Shown here piece after piece: positions 1 to 7,148 of a DNA stretch of 64,000 nt (its first letter is position 1; each line of letters begins with the position of its first letter). The DNA comes from Gudongella sp034004165. Lineage in GTDB: Bacteria; Bacillota; Clostridia; Tissierellales; Tissierellaceae. The notes under the pieces are model-generated. The model was not told where the DNA came from. It saw only the letters and a list, made by a program, of their open reading frames with translations, and searched no databases. The translations under genes were made by a program, and so were the position numbers. Where the stretch lies: NCBI GenBank assembly GCA_034004165.1, contig JAVEXI010000002.1, positions 1 to 64,000 of the forward strand, read 5' to 3'.

Positions 1-446
1 GCGTCATTGAGATCGTCCTTGTGATATTTTGCTATCAGAGCAGCTATAACCTCTGTGTCGAGATCAGTCTGAAATATTGAGCCCTGATCTTCCATAGCTT
101 CTCTTATCTTCATAAAGTTTACTATACTACCATCTAAAGCAATAGCCAGCGCTCCTCTCTTGTAACCTATTACAAGAGGCTGTGCATTAACTTTGTTCTT
201 TGCTTCAAAGTGCGCAGCATACCTGACATGACCTATGGCTATATTCCCTCGCATCCTCATAAGAGTCTCTTTTGAAATCACATCATTTACAAGACCTAAG
301 TCTTTTACGTAGTCGATATACCCATTGTTGTTTACTGCCATACCTGAGCTGACTTCCCCTCTGTGCTGAAGTGCATAAAGGCCATAGTATATGATTGGAG
401 ATACGTGTTCTTTCTCTCCACTAAAAATCCCTGCTATACCGCTCAA
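1..446 (-). CDS. purF: PurF-like amidophosphoribosyltransferase, N-terminal part, catalytic Cys missing (runs off window)
   Basis: The N-terminal glutaminase (Ntn) domain of glutamine-PRPP amidotransferase is present; the rest lies beyond the window edge. Family landmarks are seen: GLYALQHRG (residues 22-30), IGHVRY (71-76), NAQPLV (87-92) and DTEV (130-133). The start is a TTG at 444-446, preceded by AGGGAGGAATACCA. PurF normally begins M-C-G-I-x-G, and the Cys at position 2 becomes the nucleophile. Here the second codon is AGC, giving S-G-I-A-G. The oxyanion motif N-G-N is also changed, to D105-G106-S107. By family knowledge such a domain should not hydrolyse glutamine, so the protein may use free ammonia or be a non-catalytic paralogue. 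It is the last gene visible in the pbuG-purC-purL-purE cluster, 12 bp after purE. Whether the phosphoribosyltransferase domain follows cannot be seen here. Confidence 0.85.
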   Translation of the reverse strand, partial: MSGIAGIFSGEKEHVSPIIYYGLYALQHRGEVSSGMAVNNNGYIDYVKDLGLVNDVISKETLMRMRGNIAIGHVRYAAHFEAKNKVNAQPLVIGYKRGALAIALDGSIVNFMKIREAMEDQGSIFQTDLDTEVIAALIAKYHKDDLND

Positions 447-458
447 TGGTATTCCTCC

Positions 459-941
459 CTATCTCTGATTCAACTCTTTATCAGCATTTATAGTGTCTTC
501 TGCCATTTTTACCTTATATTCTTTAAACTTCTCTCTTAGTTCCGGATACTTCACAGAAAGAATCTGCACAGCTAGAAGTCCTCCATTTTCTGCTCCATCA
601 ATTGCAACTGTCGCAACCGGTACGCCTTTTGGCATCTGTACTACGGAAAGAAGAGAATCTAGCCCGTCTATAGTCGACGATTTCGCTGGTATCCCAATCA
701 CTGGAAGGGGGCTAATTCCAGCCAGAACTCCTGCAAGGTGTGCTGCTTTTCCTGCAATAGCGACTATTACCTCAGTCCCTAAAGACTCTGCATTTTCTGC
801 GTATTCTTTAGCTATGTGCGGAGTTCGGTGTGCAGAGATGACTCTAAGCTCAGTTTCAACGCCAAATCCTTCCAACACTGCTATTACTTTGTCGCCTAAG
901 GGTTTATCTGAAATGCTCCCCATTACAACACTAACTTTCAT
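459..941 (-). CDS. purE: N5-carboxyaminoimidazole ribonucleotide mutase (PurE)
   Basis: This 160-residue protein is a full-length PurE, which interconverts N5-CAIR and CAIR in de novo purine synthesis in the cytoplasm. Visible motifs are VVMGSISD near the N-terminus (CO2/ribonucleotide site), SAHRTP around residues 37-42 with the catalytic His, the Gly/Ala-rich AGKAAHLAG segment, and MPKGVPVATVAI. The ATG follows AGGAGGAGAGTAT and lies 11 bp after the purL stop, so the two genes are cotranscribed. The PurL-PurE order is typical for purine clusters. I cannot be certain from motifs alone whether it is the class I mutase or a class II AIR carboxylase; no purK is visible in the window. Confidence 0.93.
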   Translation of the reverse strand: MKVSVVMGSISDKPLGDKVIAVLEGFGVETELRVISAHRTPHIAKEYAENAESLGTEVIVAIAGKAAHLAGVLAGISPLPVIGIPAKSSTIDGLDSLLSVVQMPKGVPVATVAIDGAENGGLLAVQILSVKYPELREKFKEYKVKMAEDTINADKELNQR

Positions 942-952
942 ATACTCTCCTC

Positions 953-3900
953 CTAATCGAAATACCTAACTCCTGAGACAAATATCTTTGCAAAGCCTCT
1001 GATATCTACGTTTTTATAGATGTCTTTTCCCATGCGGTCAATCGAAGATACAGTGCCTAAAATTCTACCATCAGGGCTTGTCATTGACTCAATGGCCAGA
1101 TGTGATCCAGTTGGATTGTATTCTCCATCTCCTGTTGGCCTGTCATCCATAAAGAACTGTGTGGCTATCTGACCTCTTCCTATGAGGGTCTGCCCATTTC
1201 TGCCAAGCATTACTCTTCCTTCTCTTGTAGCTACTGGCGCTGTGTAAATATCACCAAGCTTCATTTCGCTAAACCAAGGAGAAAGGTTTGAGACTACTTT
1301 AATATTTGCCATCTTTGAAGTGAATTCGCCCATTCTGTTAAAAGAAATCACTGTGGATTCTGAAGTTCTCTCACTAATTTCTCCATTTTCGATTAAACCC
1401 AGATTCATCAGACTGTTAAATCCAGTGCCAGTCCCAAGTATTAAACCGTCCTTTTCATTGAGAAGTGTGTTTAGAGATTCGGATACGTATTCGTCTCTAA
1501 ATAGTAGACTAAGGAATCTGCCAGCTGCTTCCGGTTCATTTCCAAGAAGGAATCCGTGTGCAAGCCCTAAAATCTGGCATTCTCTTATTTTTTCGGCCAT
1601 TTCTTTTACTGACTCTCTCAACACATTTCTATTAAAACTCTTGAGTACGAAAGTTTCTACCTCTGCACCAGCGTTTCTGAAAGCTGATTCCATGTCGTAT
1701 TCGCCGTGTGTTCCAGTAAAAACTGGTATTAATACTCTTGGTTTTGCAATTTTCGCACGAGGACTCTTACTAATTCCCCTACTATAAATCATCTCTTGAA
1801 GAAATGGTTCTCCCTCATCTTTGAATGGAAATACTTTCTTAAGGGGTTCAGTGTATCTGTACTGAGTTTCAAGCAGAGTAATTTTATCCCCTGCAACTTC
1901 GATTACACCTTCCAATTGCGTATATCCTACTACTGTCCATCCCATCTGTTTAGCTATATCCAAAGCTGATTCATCTAATTCCAGTATCATATCTCCAATT
2001 AATGGCAGATATAAATCATCTGAATAGTTTTCAAACACGAATCCTAATCTGTTACCAACTGCCATCTCTGCAACTGCACCAGCAATTCCACCAATTTTTA
2101 TCGCTGAAGCTGATAGTACCTGATTGGAATCAGCCAACTCTTTTATCTTTGTATAGTGTCTTTTGAGCTCTTCTATATCTATAAGGAAATTTTCATCTCT
2201 TTTCAATTTTACGCTGACAACTGTAGAGCCAGATTTTTTAAATTCTCTGGATACTAGATTATCTATGTTGTCCGCAGCAACTGCAAAACTGAACAATGAC
2301 GGCGGTACATTTATCTCCTCAAAGCTTCCACTCATGCTGTCTTTGCCTCCAATTGAAGGTATGTCCAGTTCTCTTTGAACTTTAAAAGCACCCAGCAGAG
2401 AAGTAAAAGGTTTCGCCCATTTTACAGGATCATCCCCAAGTCTCTCATAGAATTCCTGGAACGAAAGCCTGGCTTTCCTAAAATCTCCACCCATTGCAGT
2501 CATCTTTGCAAGAGATTCTATAACAGCATAATATCCACCATGGAATGTGCTCCAGTTTGCCATCTCAGGATCATAACCGCAGGTCATTATGGAACAGGTA
2601 GTTGTATTTCCGTTAAGAACGGGTATTTTCGCTGCCATTCCCTCCTGAGGAGTTATCTGATAAGATCCTCCTAATTGGATGAATACAGATCCTGAACCTA
2701 CTGTATTATCAAATCTTTCGACAAGTCCTTTTTGCGAGCAAGTATTCAGTTGAGAAATGTTGTTAAGAAAATCTTCTTTTGCTTTACTCCCCTTTATCCA
2801 CTCAGGCAGTCTTGATATATATGGAGTGCCTTCTGGATCAATTACTCTTACACGACTTTTCTTTCTTATGCCGTTTGTTTCTATGAAGTCTCTGTCTATA
2901 TCTATAATAGTTTTGCCTTTCCATACCATCTGAACTCTGTCGTTGTCGGTGACCTCTGCAATTACAGCGGCTTCCAGGTCTTCCTCGTTACAAAGTCTTT
3001 GAAACTCATTCAGGTTCTCTTTGTCGATTACAATCGCCATTCTCTCCTGAGATTCTGAAAGAGCTATTTCACCCCCATCTAAGCCTGGGTACTTTAAGGG
3101 TACTTTATCAAGGTCAATATACAGCCCATCAGCCAGTTCACCTACCGCGACAGCAACTCCACCTGCTCCAAAGTCATTGCATTTTTTTATTAGTTTTGTA
3201 GCATTGGGGTTTCTGAAAAGCCTTACAATCTTTCTTTCAAGAGGTGGATTGCCTTTCTGTACTTCAGCACCTGCTGTCTCCAGAGCATCGCTTTTCTGTA
3301 CAACAGATGAACCTACCGCGGCACCTAACCCATCTCTGCCAGTTTCTCCCCCAACAAGGAGTATTAAGTCTGAAGGCTCAGATTCACCCCTCAAAACCCA
3401 GTCCTTAGGAACCGCAGCAACCAGAGCTCCCAGTTCCAACCTCTTTGCCATAAAACCGTCATCATAGAATTCTCTTACGTATCCGGCTGCACTTCCAATC
3501 TGATAGCCGTAAGAGCTGTGCCCTTCCATGGCAGTCCTCGTAATTTTTCTTTGTGGAAGCTTGCCCTTTCTGGTCTCTTCGTAACTCCTTCTGGGGTCAG
3601 CAGCTCCCGTAATCCTCATAGCCTGATACACAAAACTTCTCCCTGAAAGTGGATCTCTTATACCACCACCAAGACATGTGGAAGCTCCCCCAAAGGGCTC
3701 TATCTCTGTTGGGTGATTGTGAGTTTCATTTTTAAACATCAGCAGCCATCTTTCTGTTCTGCCTTCGATGTCTACGTCTATTTCTATACTTGCAGCATTT
3801 ATTTCGTCAGATACCTCTTTGTCGTTAAGAAGTCCCTTCTTTGAAATTTCTCTCATATTAATAGTGGCTAAATCCATCAGAGACATTACTTTCTTGCCAC

Positions 3901-4684
3901 CGTGAGAGTACTCTCTGGATTCAACGTAACTATCATATGCTTCCTGAAACATTTGTTGATATTTTACAGCACTTATCTCAACTTCTGTAAGTTCCGTCAT
4001 AAAAGTCGTATGCCTGCAATGATCTGACCAATAGGTATCAAGCATTTTAAGCTCTGCAACCGTCGGATTTCTGTCTTTAGTTTTAAAGTAGTCTCTGCAG
4101 TGTGTAATATCATCCAAATCCATTGCAAAACCATATTCTGCTCGTATTTTCATTAAACCATTTTCATCAGCTTCTATAAATCCATCAACTAGTGAAACTG
4201 TATCTTTTGCATCCTCTTCTTCCTGCCCTTGGAAGTAATCAATAGGTATTTCTCTGGCTTCGATAGGGTTGATGTAGTAATTTTTAATCAATTCAAAATC
4301 TTCTTCGCTGCTGCCAATAATCCTTACAAGTCTAGAGGTTTTTACTGACACTGTTTCAAATCCCATATATTCTCTAATTATTGTCTGTGCGGAGTCCTGT
4401 CTTTGATCAAACTGCCCATTGTGGTACTCAACTCTGAAGACCTTTTCGCCTTCAATAAGTTCTAAAGCAGATACAGGCTCTAAATCCATTGCTGGATCAT
4501 AGAGCAATTTTTCTATTATCTCTTTAGCTTCATTTTCTGAAGTTCCAATTAGGTCGTACATTGTTGCTATTGAAATCTCATCAATAGTTTCTGTCTTTAG
4601 ATATTCCTTTGCCTCTTTCATTAATTTTGATCCTTCTATATTGTGTTGAGGCTTCTTTTCAATTATGACTCTGTAGTGTTCCAT
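953..4684 (-). CDS. purL: Phosphoribosylformylglycinamidine synthase, single-chain (PurL) with degenerate glutaminase domain
   Basis: A 1243-residue single-chain FGAM synthase, the usual size for the fused PurL-PurQ form. The ATPase/synthetase part is well preserved: DHCRHTTF near residues 221-228, NETHNHPT near 319, and the FGAGG and GGKDSMSG motifs. The C-terminal class I glutaminase domain (about 980-1243) is recognisable but its active site is gone. The nucleophile elbow G-x-C-x-G-F-Q reads G1084-T-G-T-G-F-N1090, so Cys is replaced by Gly1086. The H-P-E-R motif reads S1214-I-D1216-R, so catalytic His and Glu are replaced. The expected result, from family knowledge, is an ammonia-dependent synthetase. 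Translation starts at ATG 4684 after AAAGGAGGAAGCC. The gene has its own riboswitch leader between it and purC. Confidence 0.93.
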   Translation of the reverse strand: MEHYRVIIEKKPQHNIEGSKLMKEAKEYLKTETIDEISIATMYDLIGTSENEAKEIIEKLLYDPAMDLEPVSALELIEGEKVFRVEYHNGQFDQRQDSAQTIIREYMGFETVSVKTSRLVRIIGSSEEDFELIKNYYINPIEAREIPIDYFQGQEEEDAKDTVSLVDGFIEADENGLMKIRAEYGFAMDLDDITHCRDYFKTKDRNPTVAELKMLDTYWSDHCRHTTFMTELTEVEISAVKYQQMFQEAYDSYVESREYSHGGKKVMSLMDLATINMREISKKGLLNDKEVSDEINAASIEIDVDIEGRTERWLLMFKNETHNHPTEIEPFGGASTCLGGGIRDPLSGRSFVYQAMRITGAADPRRSYEETRKGKLPQRKITRTAMEGHSSYGYQIGSAAGYVREFYDDGFMAKRLELGALVAAVPKDWVLRGESEPSDLILLVGGETGRDGLGAAVGSSVVQKSDALETAGAEVQKGNPPLERKIVRLFRNPNATKLIKKCNDFGAGGVAVAVGELADGLYIDLDKVPLKYPGLDGGEIALSESQERMAIVIDKENLNEFQRLCNEEDLEAAVIAEVTDNDRVQMVWKGKTIIDIDRDFIETNGIRKKSRVRVIDPEGTPYISRLPEWIKGSKAKEDFLNNISQLNTCSQKGLVERFDNTVGSGSVFIQLGGSYQITPQEGMAAKIPVLNGNTTTCSIMTCGYDPEMANWSTFHGGYYAVIESLAKMTAMGGDFRKARLSFQEFYERLGDDPVKWAKPFTSLLGAFKVQRELDIPSIGGKDSMSGSFEEINVPPSLFSFAVAADNIDNLVSREFKKSGSTVVSVKLKRDENFLIDIEELKRHYTKIKELADSNQVLSASAIKIGGIAGAVAEMAVGNRLGFVFENYSDDLYLPLIGDMILELDESALDIAKQMGWTVVGYTQLEGVIEVAGDKITLLETQYRYTEPLKKVFPFKDEGEPFLQEMIYSRGISKSPRAKIAKPRVLIPVFTGTHGEYDMESAFRNAGAEVETFVLKSFNRNVLRESVKEMAEKIRECQILGLAHGFLLGNEPEAAGRFLSLLFRDEYVSESLNTLLNEKDGLILGTGTGFNSLMNLGLIENGEISERTSESTVISFNRMGEFTSKMANIKVVSNLSPWFSEMKLGDIYTAPVATREGRVMLGRNGQTLIGRGQIATQFFMDDRPTGDGEYNPTGSHLAIESMTSPDGRILGTVSSIDRMGKDIYKNVDIRGFAKIFVSGVRYFD

Positions 4685-4708
4685 GGCTTCCTCCTTTGAA
4701 TATGCAAA

Positions 4709-4843
4709 AGCCCAGACGGGCAGGTTTAATAGCGAAACCTACCCGCCTGGGCTTTTATCCCTTCGGTGTAATACATTTAATGTATCTGTGCCGCTTGGAC
4801 CAGCAGAGAAGCTCTCTCGGAACCCTAGGCACACTTCCGCTCA
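4709..4843 (-). promoter_or_regulatory. ykkC-class riboswitch, probably PRPP-sensing, with overlapping terminator, in the purL leader
   Basis: On the minus strand the leader contains the conserved ykkC-family elements CCTAGGGTTCCG, GCTGGTCCAAGCGG, ACACCGAAGGG and ATAAAAGCCC. P1 pairs AGCGGAA near 4836-4842 with TTTCGCT near 4731-4737. The 3' P1/P3 strand is also the left arm of a long hairpin, AGCCCAGGCGGGTAGG against CCTGCCCGTCTGGGCT, followed by TTTTGC (4709-4753). Ligand binding should therefore block the terminator, which is an ON switch. The family includes guanidine, ppGpp and PRPP sensors. Position ahead of purL, and the twin ahead of pbuG-purC, favour PRPP. The run of U residues after the hairpin is short. 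Confidence 0.85.
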
Positions 4844-4877
4844 TAGACAAATTTTTACGGTCATTTTATGAACATAA

Positions 4878-5564
4878 TTATCTGCTGAGCATCAGTTGTT
4901 CAAGTTTGAGTGGTTCGATGTATTCATCTCCCATATATGCCCTCATGTTTCCTCCTGAAACTTCGTCAATGAGTGCGATGTGAGAATCATCTCCAACTCT
5001 TCCAAATTCAAATTTTATGTCGTAGAGTTCAAGTCCCTTCTTTGCCAGTTCATCTCTGACAATGGCACCGACTTCTCTTGTAAGATCTGTAAGTATCCCA
5101 TATTCTTCTTTACTCATTATACCCAGAATTTCCAGGCCTTCGTCAGTAATTAGTGGATCATTTCTGTCATCATCTTTAAGAGTTACTTCAACGTAAGCAT
5201 CTAATCTTTGCCCTTCGCTTACGTATTTCCCATATCTCCTGAGAAAACTTCCAACTGCTCTGTATCGCAATATTACTTCTACACCTTCGCCAAAAAATTC
5301 TGCTGGGAGAACTGTCATAGTGTTGTTGTCTATATCTGCCGATACAAAATGCGTAGGAATTCCTCTCTCGTTGAACTTCTTGAAGAAGAACTCAGTCAGT
5401 TTCAGCCCGGCTTTTCCTACTCCTTCAATGCTCAAGCCAACGGTGTTTGCACCTGGGTCAAAAACTCCATCTGTGCCAGTGACATCGTCTTTAAACTTGA
5501 GGAGAAAATTTCCATCTTCAAGCTTGTAGACATCCTTTGTCTTGCCAGTATATACGAGTTCCAT
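4878..5564 (-). CDS. purC: SAICAR synthase (PurC)
   Basis: A 228-residue phosphoribosylaminoimidazole-succinocarboxamide synthase, which joins aspartate to CAIR using ATP. The N-terminal phosphate loop YTGKTKDVYKL (5-15), the substrate segment RYRAVGSFLRRYG (about 100-112), DPLI and the C-terminal DEVSGGNMR are visible. The ATG follows AAAGGGAGGATAAA. It begins 12 bp after the pbuG stop and is probably cotranscribed with it from the promoter near 7102-7130. Between purC and purL lies a second riboswitch, so purC and purL can be tuned separately. Length and motifs are standard; nothing is missing. Confidence 0.96.
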   Translation of the reverse strand: MELVYTGKTKDVYKLEDGNFLLKFKDDVTGTDGVFDPGANTVGLSIEGVGKAGLKLTEFFFKKFNERGIPTHFVSADIDNNTMTVLPAEFFGEGVEVILRYRAVGSFLRRYGKYVSEGQRLDAYVEVTLKDDDRNDPLITDEGLEILGIMSKEEYGILTDLTREVGAIVRDELAKKGLELYDIKFEFGRVGDDSHIALIDEVSGGNMRAYMGDEYIEPLKLEQLMLSR

Positions 5565-5576
5565 TTTATCCTCCCT

Positions 5577-6878
5577 TTACATAAATGCAAACTTCAATAT
5601 AAACAGTAAAGCAAGAACCCACATTATTTTAGATATTTCTTTTGTTCTTCCAGCTAGAGCTTTCAGAACAACGTATGAAACCATCCCAAATACGATACCA
5701 TCAGCGATGCTATAAGCAAAAGGCATCATTACAATCGTAAGGAATGCAGGTATTGCTTCTGTATAATCTTCAAAGTCAATTTTTTTGATAGGGCTCATCA
5801 TAAAGAGTCCTACTATTACAAGCGCTGGTGCTGTTGCAGCAGACGGTATCATTGTAAATAATGGTGCAAAGAATAGTGCCAGAGCGAACATACCCGCTGT
5901 AGTAAGGGATGTAAGTCCTGTTCTTCCGCCAACTGCTACTCCGGAAGCACTCTCAACATATGTGGTAACTGTACTTGTACCAAGACATGCTCCAACTACT
6001 GTACCAACAGCGTCTGCCATCAGCGCTGCCCCAACTTTTGGAAGTTTACCATCTTCATCAAGCATATTTGCCTTTGAAGAAACTCCAGCTAGAGTTCCAA
6101 CTGTATCAAATATATCTACAAAGAGAAAAGTGAATACTATTACAAGCATTTCCATTGAAAATATTTCGTTAAAACCAACAAATTTGAAAGCTACATCTTT
6201 AACTGATGGTGGAAGACTTAGCAATGTAAATCCTTCAGGTACGACAGTCACGCCAAGTGGCAGACCAATTATTGTAGATGCCAGTATACCTATTAAAATG
6301 GCTCCATTAACTTTTTTTGCCAACAAAATTCCAGTGATAATTATCCCTATAATTGCAACAAGTGCAGGTCCTGAAGAAAGGCTGCCAAGTGCTAAAACAG
6401 TGCCATCCCCATTGACGACGATTCCAGCTCCGTTAAGTCCAAGTAATGCAATGAAAAGACCTATACCAACAGAAACTGCATGCTTAAGACCTATTGGAAT
6501 TGAATCAAATATTGCCTCACGAGCTTTTACTGCTGATAACAAAATAAATATGATACCTTCGATAAGTACTGCAGTAAGTGCAAATTCCCAGCTCTTTGCA
6601 TAAGGTCCAAGTACAACTGTAAATGCAAAGAATGCATTTAGTCCCATACCAGGAGCCAGAGCAAATGGATAATTTGCCATAATAGCCATGAGAAGCGTTG
6701 CAACAAGTGCAGATACAACTGTCGCGGTGAAAATTCCACCTGCATCCATACCAGTAGCTGACAAAATAATTGGGTTTACGGCAAGTATGTATGCCATAGT
6801 CATAAATGTTGTGATTCCACCGAGAACCTCAGTTCTGACGTTGGTGTTGTGCTCCTTCAGTTTAAAGAAACTCTCCAC
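5577..6878 (-). CDS. pbuG: Guanine/hypoxanthine (adenine) permease, AzgA/PbuG type
   Basis: A 433-residue membrane protein of the NCS2/AzgA family of purine-base:cation symporters. The N-terminal TEVLGGITTFMTMAYI (about 16-31), NPIILS and ANYPFALAPGMGLNAFFAF segments are diagnostic of the AzgA branch rather than the xanthine/uracil branch. About 12-14 hydrophobic helices are apparent. Translation starts at GTG 6878 after GAGGAGGATTATTAC. It is the first gene after the upstream riboswitch, so uptake of preformed bases is controlled together with synthesis by purC. The exact base transported cannot be read from the sequence. Confidence 0.92.
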   Translation of the reverse strand: MESFFKLKEHNTNVRTEVLGGITTFMTMAYILAVNPIILSATGMDAGGIFTATVVSALVATLLMAIMANYPFALAPGMGLNAFFAFTVVLGPYAKSWEFALTAVLIEGIIFILLSAVKAREAIFDSIPIGLKHAVSVGIGLFIALLGLNGAGIVVNGDGTVLALGSLSSGPALVAIIGIIITGILLAKKVNGAILIGILASTIIGLPLGVTVVPEGFTLLSLPPSVKDVAFKFVGFNEIFSMEMLVIVFTFLFVDIFDTVGTLAGVSSKANMLDEDGKLPKVGAALMADAVGTVVGACLGTSTVTTYVESASGVAVGGRTGLTSLTTAGMFALALFFAPLFTMIPSAATAPALVIVGLFMMSPIKKIDFEDYTEAIPAFLTIVMMPFAYSIADGIVFGMVSYVVLKALAGRTKEISKIMWVLALLFILKFAFM

Positions 6879-6918
6879 GTAATAATCCTCCTCTAATTTG
6901 TATTATGTAAAAAAATAT

Positions 6919-7049
6919 AGCCCAGGTGGGTAGGTCCAGCGAAACCTACCCGCCTGGGCTTTTATCCCTCCGGTGTAGTGCACTTATGCACCTGTACCGC
7001 TCGGACCAGCCGGACAGCCGTCCGCGGAACCCTAGGTACACTTTCGCTC
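6919..7049 (-). promoter_or_regulatory. ykkC-class riboswitch, probably PRPP-sensing, with terminator, in the pbuG-purC leader
   Basis: This is a second copy of the element found before purL. It has CCTAGGGTTCCGCGG, GCTGGTCCGAGCGG, ACACCGGAGGG and ATAAAAGCCC. P1 pairs AGCGAAA (7042-7048) with TTTCGCT (6938-6944). The terminator, AGCCCAGGCGGGTAGG paired with CCTACCCACCTGGGCT (6919-6960), is followed by a good U-tract, TATATTTTTTTAC. The two copies differ in their variable P2 stems but share the core. Reading as PRPP rather than ppGpp or guanidine rests on gene context. Confidence 0.87.
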
Positions 7050-7101
7050 ATTTATAGGTGATTTTTGATCACGTCATGAGCCATATTCTCTTCACATTTT
7101 G

Positions 7102-7130
7102 AGTGTAGCAATAAACCAAAGTAAAGTCAA
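7102..7130 (-). promoter_or_regulatory. Promoter of the pbuG-purC-purL-purE-purF operon
   Basis: TTGACT (7125-7130), a 17-bp spacer and TACACT (7102-7107) on the minus strand. Transcription would start near 7095, giving a leader of about 215 nt that holds the riboswitch. Confidence 0.7.
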
Positions 7131-7148
7131 CTTGAATTTGTTTTAAAC

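Noticed and set aside
493..969. Plus-strand reading frame opposite purE
   Set aside because: It mirrors purE on the other strand, with no ribosome site, and is typical of shadow frames in this genome.
4709..4843. Guanidine-I riboswitch
   Set aside because: It shares the ykkC core, but both copies control purine genes and no guanidine carboxylase or SMR exporter is present. PRPP is the better reading.
5785..6603. Plus-strand 272-codon frame opposite pbuG
   Set aside because: It is a low-complexity shadow of the membrane protein frame, rich in Ser, Thr, Pro and Ile, without a ribosome site.
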